From assembly GCA_937898415.1 (NCBI GenBank), contig CALDLA010000176.1:1-26569 (forward strand): a stretch of DNA of 26,569 nt. The letters are read 5' to 3'. Below the pieces are notes generated by a model. The model did not search any database. It worked only from the letters and a program-made list of their open reading frames with translations, and had not been told where the DNA came from. Shown here one piece after another: positions 23,341 to 26,569 of this stretch. Every line of letters begins with the position of its first letter. Within the stretch, counting starts at the first letter, position 1. Source of the stretch: an uncultured Prevotellaceae bacterium (GTDB taxonomy: Bacteria > Bacteroidota > Bacteroidia > Bacteroidales > Bacteroidaceae). A program made the position numbers and the translations under genes.

Positions 23341-23877
23341 ATGAAAAAGTTAATGATGACATTGATGGCAGTTGTAATCGCCATCACAGCAAGCGCACAG
23401 AGTTACAACGTTGGTACCTCTTCGAGATATATCGATAGTTATGGGAACTCCATCAGTACTCACCGTAACCAGTATGGCCAGACAACAGGCACTTCATCGT
23501 CATACAGTGATGGCTATGGAACGACGACAACAACCCATCGGGACTGCTACGGTAATAGTCTTGGTACCTCAACGACCTACACAGATGGTTATGGTAATAC
23601 TACGACGACCCACCGCGACCGCTTTGGAAATACGACAGGCATAGACAGGAGCTATACTGATAGCTATGGCAACACCTCGACCACCTATGGCGACATCTAC
23701 GGCAGAAGCATAGGCTCGTCCAACACCTATCAAGATAGTTATGGTAACACGACGACTACCTACAGAAACTCATTGGGACAACGCGTCGGATCGTCATCAA
23801 GCTACACTGACCCATTCGGCAATACCTCCACTCAACAGCGCAGCTATAACTCAAACATCTCCATCTGGTCGTGGTAA
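23341..23877 (+). CDS. Secreted 25-residue tandem-repeat protein rich in Ser, Thr, Tyr and Gly
   Basis: The 178-residue protein starts MKKLMMTLMAVVIAITASAQ, a Sec signal peptide, at an ATG chosen because an in-frame upstream start would overlap the previous gene and lose the signal. The mature part is five tandem 25-residue repeats of the form D-S/G-Y-G-N-x-x-x-T-x-R-x-x-Y-G-x-x-x-G-x-S-x-x-Y-x, plus a partial sixth. It ends SNISIWSW. The composition suggests an extended beta or fibre-like surface protein, and the aromatic terminus recalls outer-membrane or secretion signals, but no family is recognised. Repeat DNA is also similar, so copy number may vary between strains. Confidence 0.8.
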   Translation: MKKLMMTLMAVVIAITASAQSYNVGTSSRYIDSYGNSISTHRNQYGQTTGTSSSYSDGYGTTTTTHRDCYGNSLGTSTTYTDGYGNTTTTHRDRFGNTTGIDRSYTDSYGNTSTTYGDIYGRSIGSSNTYQDSYGNTTTTYRNSLGQRVGSSSSYTDPFGNTSTQQRSYNSNISIWSW

Positions 23878-23995
23878 AATGTTACGTGAACGCAAGTAAT
23901 AATCAACAAATAGGGTTCTTCTGCATTTTAGCTGAAGATTTGTAAATAATTCGGATGAAGTCCTTGTTTTCATCCTGAAAATACCCTCAAATTGT

Positions 23996-24051
23996 TGAGT
24001 CGACTCATTCGATCAAATGAGTCGACTCGTTGGATTGAATGAGTCGACTCA
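23996..24051. repeat. Palindrome array 3: TGAGTCGACTCA units at 22-base period
   Basis: TGAGTCGACTCA is at 23996-24007 and 24040-24051, with TGAGTCGACTCG at 24018-24029 between them. Starts are exactly 22 bases apart, and the spacers TTCGATCAAA and TTGGATTGAA differ. It lies 118 bases after the stop of the repeat-protein gene. 23878-23995 shows nothing recognisable. A weak hairpin (ATATTGTCA/TGACGATAT, 24093-24117) lies between this array and array 4. Confidence 0.92.
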
Positions 24052-24172
24052 ACGCTTCGAACGAATTAATTAAGAGAAATATACTTGGTATGATATTGTC
24101 AAGATTTCTGACGATATTTCAACTCAATTGCAGAAGGGCCACTAAAATCGTTAAACTACATATGTTTTTTAT

Positions 24173-24228
24173 GAACATATGTTCGTTGGGTTCTGAACAT
24201 ATGTTCGTTGGGCTCTGAACATATGTTC
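24173..24228. repeat. Palindrome array 4: GAACATATGTTC units at 22-base period
   Basis: Three perfect copies of GAACATATGTTC are at 24173-24184, 24195-24206 and 24217-24228, exactly 22 bases apart. The spacers are nearly equal (GTTGGGTTCT, GTTGGGCTCT). It ends 36 bases before the -33 element of tsaD, so it lies where an upstream regulator could contact that promoter. Confidence 0.93.
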
Positions 24229-24263
24229 GAGAGACGAAAAATGCAAATGAGTTGGTACTTTTT

Positions 24264-24294
24264 TTTGCAGTCTTGAAGATTTTCCTTACCTTTG
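24264..24294 (+). promoter_or_regulatory. Promoter of tsaD
   Basis: TTTG (24264-24267), a 19-base spacer and TACCTTTG (24287-24294) form a full Bacteroidetes consensus promoter, 27 bases before the ATG at 24321. Confidence 0.8.
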
Positions 24295-24320
24295 CAGCCC
24301 GAAACGTTTGTTTCAGGAAA

Positions 24321-25355
24321 ATGGAGATGGATAAGGATATATATATATTAGGTATAGAGTCAAGTTGTGACGATACGTCGGCAGCGGTGCTCAGGAATGG
24401 TGTGCTACTGTCAAATGTGACGGCGTCGCAGGCCGTACATGAGGCTTACGGCGGCGTGGTTCCCGAACTGGCCAGTAGGGCTCATCAGCAGAATGTGGTG
24501 CCGGTGGTAGACCAGGCACTGAAGCGTGCGGGTATTGAGAAGGAACAGTTGTCGGCTGTGGCTTTCACCCGTGGACCGGGTCTGATGGGGTCGCTGCTGG
24601 TTGGTGTCAGCTTTGCCAAGGGTTTTGCCCGCTCGTTGGGCATACCGCTCATTGACGTCAATCACTTGCAGGGGCATGTGATGGCGCATTTCATAGACGG
24701 TGGCGAGGGTGATTTCAATCCTCCACCACTGCCTTTCCTTTGCCTCCTTGTCTCGGGTGGCAACTCGCAGATTGTCAAGGTGAATGCCTATAACGACATG
24801 GAGGTGCTGGGTCAGACAATCGACGACGCGGCGGGCGAGGCCATCGACAAGTGTTCGAAGGTGATGGGGCTGGGGTATCCTGGCGGCCCGATTATCGACC
24901 GGCTGGCACGTCAGGGTAATCCAAAAGCCTATCAATTTGCCGAGCCAAACATTCCTGGTCTGGACTATAGTTTCTCGGGGCTGAAGACGTCGTTCCTATA
25001 CTCGCTGCAGAAGTGGGTGGCCGAGGAGCCTGACTTCGTGGAGAAGCACAAGGAGGACATTGCGGCCTCGCTGGAGTGGACCATCGTGGACATTCTGATG
25101 AAGAAACTGAAGAAGGCAGTCAAGCAGACGGGCATCAAGCATGTGGCCGTGGCCGGCGGCGTGAGTGCCAACAATGGACTGCGCAATGCCTTCTATGATG
25201 CACAGAAACGGTTTGGATGGACGGTCTATATACCGAAATTCTCCTATACAACGGATAATGCCGCGATGATAGGCATCGTGGGCCACTATAAGTATCTGGA
25301 CAAGGAGTTCTGTCCTATTGACGCTCCGGCTTTCTCGAAAGTTACGTTTTCTTAG
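24321..25355 (+). CDS. tsaD: tRNA N6-adenosine threonylcarbamoyltransferase TsaD
   Basis: The 344-residue protein is the TsaD/Kae1/Gcp enzyme that transfers the threonylcarbamoyl group to A37 of ANN-decoding tRNAs, in complex with TsaB and TsaE. It has ILGIESSCDDTSAAV, the ASRAHQQNVVPVVDQAL stretch, metal ligands H115 and H119 in HLQGHVMAH, LLVSGGNSQ, the ASKH-fold ATP loop region GLGYPGGPIID and GGVSANNGLR. The start at 24321 follows the promoter; an in-frame codon at 24252 lies upstream of it, and MDKD at 24327 is an alternative. The final G of the stop codon is the first base of the adjacent inverted-repeat element. Confidence 0.97.
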   Translation: MEMDKDIYILGIESSCDDTSAAVLRNGVLLSNVTASQAVHEAYGGVVPELASRAHQQNVVPVVDQALKRAGIEKEQLSAVAFTRGPGLMGSLLVGVSFAKGFARSLGIPLIDVNHLQGHVMAHFIDGGEGDFNPPPLPFLCLLVSGGNSQIVKVNAYNDMEVLGQTIDDAAGEAIDKCSKVMGLGYPGGPIIDRLARQGNPKAYQFAEPNIPGLDYSFSGLKTSFLYSLQKWVAEEPDFVEKHKEDIAASLEWTIVDILMKKLKKAVKQTGIKHVAVAGGVSANNGLRNAFYDAQKRFGWTVYIPKFSYTTDNAAMIGIVGHYKYLDKEFCPIDAPAFSKVTFS

Positions 25356-25468
25356 CCCCCTAAGTTAGGGGGCAACAGGGGTCTGAACAAGCGCAGACTC
25401 CTGATGTCAAACATAATAAAGGTCTGATAAACGCTTGTTCAGACCCCCAACCCCCTAACTTAGGGGGC
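25355..25468. mobile_element. MITE-like inverted-repeat element between tsaD and cinA
   Basis: Both ends carry a near-palindromic GCCCCCTAAGTTAGGGGGC-type sequence (25355-25373, and its counterpart at about 25451-25468). Inside these, GGGTCTGAACAAGCG (79-93 of the 25300s) is the inverse of CGCTTGTTCAGACCC (25432-25446). The result is a 114-base element with long terminal inverted repeats and a short AT-rich centre with no coding capacity. It fills the entire gap between the tsaD stop and the cinA ATG. Transposition is inferred from structure; no clear target duplication is visible. Confidence 0.65.
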
Positions 25469-25990
25469 ATGTATATGGATTTTGAATCAAAGATTATAAG
25501 CAGGGAAATCAGTGAACTGCTATGGGATATGGAAAGGACGGTCTCTACAGCCGAGAGTTGTACGGGCGGTCGCATTGCCGAGGCTATCATCTCCGTCCCA
25601 GGTGCCTCGAAGTACTTCAAGGGAGGGGTCATTTCGTATGTCAACGAAGTGAAAGAGTCGCTGCTGGGTGTCGATCATCAGCTGTTGGAGGAGAAAACGG
25701 CAGTGTGTGAGGAGGTTGCGGTCGCAATGGTGAAGGGCGCGTGTCGTACGCTGAATACCGACTACGCCATCTCGGCCACAGGCTTTGCCGGACCTTCTGG
25801 TGGTACAAAGGATATACCTGTCGGCACTATCTGGCTGGCCTGTGGAAATGCCGACCGTGTGGCTACCCTCAAGGTCGAGGAAGATCATGGTCGCGACATC
25901 AATCTGGCCATCGCCACCAATAAGGCGATACAACTGTTTTTAGACTATCTGAAGGCTGAGAATGAGCAAATAGAGGGGCGGGAAGGTTAA
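25469..25990 (+). CDS. CinA C-terminal family protein, nicotinamide-nucleotide amidase (PncC)
   Basis: The 173-residue stand-alone CinA-C domain protein has TAESCTGGRIAEAI (about residues 29-42, catalytic-type serine in SCTGG), GASKYFKGGVISYVNEVKESLLGV, and ATGFAGPSGGTKDIPVGTIW. These proteins deamidate nicotinamide mononucleotide in NAD recycling. The ATG at 25469 directly follows the MITE-like element; the second ATG two codons later (25475) is an equal candidate. The long CinA N-terminal domain is absent, as in the PncC type. It probably depends on read-through from tsaD across the element. Confidence 0.9.
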   Translation: MYMDFESKIISREISELLWDMERTVSTAESCTGGRIAEAIISVPGASKYFKGGVISYVNEVKESLLGVDHQLLEEKTAVCEEVAVAMVKGACRTLNTDYAISATGFAGPSGGTKDIPVGTIWLACGNADRVATLKVEEDHGRDINLAIATNKAIQLFLDYLKAENEQIEGREG

Positions 25991-26012
25991 AAAATATTAA
26001 GATATACCTAAA

Positions 26013-26040
26013 TCTTAATTCTTAATTCTTAATTCTTAAT
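26013..26040. repeat. Four tandem copies of TCTTAAT
   Basis: The heptamer repeats without interruption four times, ending 10 bases before the -7 box of the L28 gene. It therefore covers the -33 region and could act as an A/T-rich upstream element or a length-variable tract. Confidence 0.75.
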
Positions 26041-26049
26041 TAAAATATG

Positions 26050-26057
26050 TACCTTTG
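26050..26057 (+). promoter_or_regulatory. -7 element of the rpmB-rpmG operon
   Basis: TACCTTTG matches TAnnTTTG; the ATG at 26111 follows after a 53-base leader with AAAGGAG at about 26096-26102, a stronger ribosome-binding site than usual for this genome. Confidence 0.75.
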
Positions 26058-26110
26058 CACCCTGTTTGGAATAAGTTACTAAAAAGTACACAAAAAAGGA
26101 GTAGATAGAA

Positions 26111-26374
26111 ATGTCTAAGATTTGTCAAATTACCGGTAAGAAGGCACAAATAGGTTGCAATGTGTCTCACTCAAAGCATCATACCAAGAGAAGCTTTGAT
26201 GTTAACCTCTTCAGCAAGAAGTTCTTCTATGTAGAGGAGGACTGCTGGATTCAGTTGAAGATCAGCGCTGCTGGACTTCGCATGATTAATAAAGTGGGTC
26301 TTGACGCTGCATTGAAGCAGGCTGTTGCCAAGGGATATGTAGACTGGAAGGACATTAAAGTGATAGGAGATTAA
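26111..26374 (+). CDS. rpmB: 50S ribosomal protein L28
   Basis: The 87-residue protein is a standard bL28: MSKICQITGKKAQIGCNVSHSKHHTKRSFDVNLFSKKFFYVEEDCWIQLKISAAGLRMINKVGLDAAL. It is a component of the large ribosomal subunit. It is longer than many bL28 proteins because of the C-terminal AVAKGYVDWKDIKVIGD, as is usual in Bacteroidetes. It heads an operon with rpmG, whose ATG is five bases after this stop. Confidence 0.97.
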   Translation: MSKICQITGKKAQIGCNVSHSKHHTKRSFDVNLFSKKFFYVEEDCWIQLKISAAGLRMINKVGLDAALKQAVAKGYVDWKDIKVIGD

Positions 26375-26379
26375 TAGTC

Positions 26380-26569
26380 ATGGCAAGTAAGAAAGCAAAA
26401 GGCAATCGCGTCCAGGTTATTCTGGAGTGTACCGAGCACAAGGCCAGTGGTATGCCCGGCACCAGCCGCTATATCACTACAAAGAATCGCAAGAATACGC
26501 CTGAGCGTATGGAACTGATGAAGTATAACCCCATCCTGAAGAAGATGACTCTTCACAAGGAAATTAAAT
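26380..26569 (+). CDS. rpmG: 50S ribosomal protein L33 (stop codon cut by the window edge)
   Basis: Sixty-three codons are visible: MASKKAKGNRVQVILECTEHKASGMPG, SRYITTKNRKNTPERMELMKYNPILKKMTLHKEIK, the full length expected for bL33. The window ends one base (T) into what is probably a TAA stop. Only one cysteine remains in the region of the zinc-binding CxxC pairs (ECTEH), so this is the zinc-free form. It is too short for an automatic open-frame call but is clearly a real gene by sequence and by its position after rpmB. Confidence 0.93.
   Translation, partial: MASKKAKGNRVQVILECTEHKASGMPGTSRYITTKNRKNTPERMELMKYNPILKKMTLHKEIK

Noticed and set aside
23996..24228. Palindrome arrays as simple transcription terminators
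   Set aside because: The palindromes have no loop and no T tract, and array 4 lies upstream of a promoter rather than after a gene.

Overview
The window looks like a chromosomal segment of a Prevotella-like member of the Bacteroidales. The main reasons are the Bacteroidetes-type promoters (TTTG, about 20 bases, then TAnnTTTG, at many gene starts), the weak ribosome-binding sites, BspA-type leucine-rich repeats, and housekeeping genes arranged and sized as in that group. This taxonomic call is inference from the sequence alone.

Layout. 1-60 is the 5' part of a tRNA-Ser on the minus strand. 303-8229 is a core plus-strand block: a PfkB-family sugar kinase, groES-groEL, an unknown conserved protein, a ZapB-like/ZapA pair, ribonuclease Y and a phosphohexomutase. 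8230-9681 is an unusual non-coding-rich zone holding two regularly spaced palindrome arrays, a 33-base direct repeat, a nuclease-like orphan gene, a probable small RNA on the minus strand and a long hairpin. 9682-22722 is an AT-rich minus-strand accessory island. 22877-23877 holds two secreted proteins transcribed divergently from the island. 23878-24320 holds two more palindrome arrays. 24321-26569 returns to core genes: tsaD, a cinA/pncC-type gene, rpmB and rpmG, with a MITE-like inverted repeat between tsaD and cinA.

The island. Read in the direction of transcription (from 22722 leftwards), eight tightly packed genes encode: a Ser/Thr kinase with a WG-like repeat tail; a small protein resembling ADP-ribosyltransferases; two more kinases with nearly the same kinase domain but BspA-type LRR tails; a NADAR-like protein; a DarT-like ADP-ribosyltransferase fused to a von Willebrand A (vWA) domain; a PP2C phosphatase; and a macro-like/DUF1810 fusion. 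A second transcription unit encodes a free vWA protein, an unknown protein and a lipoprotein. Kinase + PP2C + vWA recalls the TerY-P phosphorylation triad described for Ter stress systems. DarT + NADAR + macro-like recalls reversible ADP-ribosylation toxin-antitoxin modules. My working hypothesis is that this is a conflict or stress system in which phosphorylation gates a DarT-type effector, with three kinases carrying different sensor tails. The same 15-base palindrome (TCACAAG-S-CTTGTGA) sits upstream of the second unit and in the divergent promoter region at 22793, which suggests a shared regulator not encoded here.

The most unusual DNA-level signal is a set of four arrays, each made of three 12-base palindromes repeated at exactly 22 bases. 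Each array has a different palindrome (cores ATTAAT, CTCGAG, GTCGAC, CATATG). Two lie on the left edge of the island and two on the right. Geometry, copy number and self-complementarity are conserved while the sequence is not.
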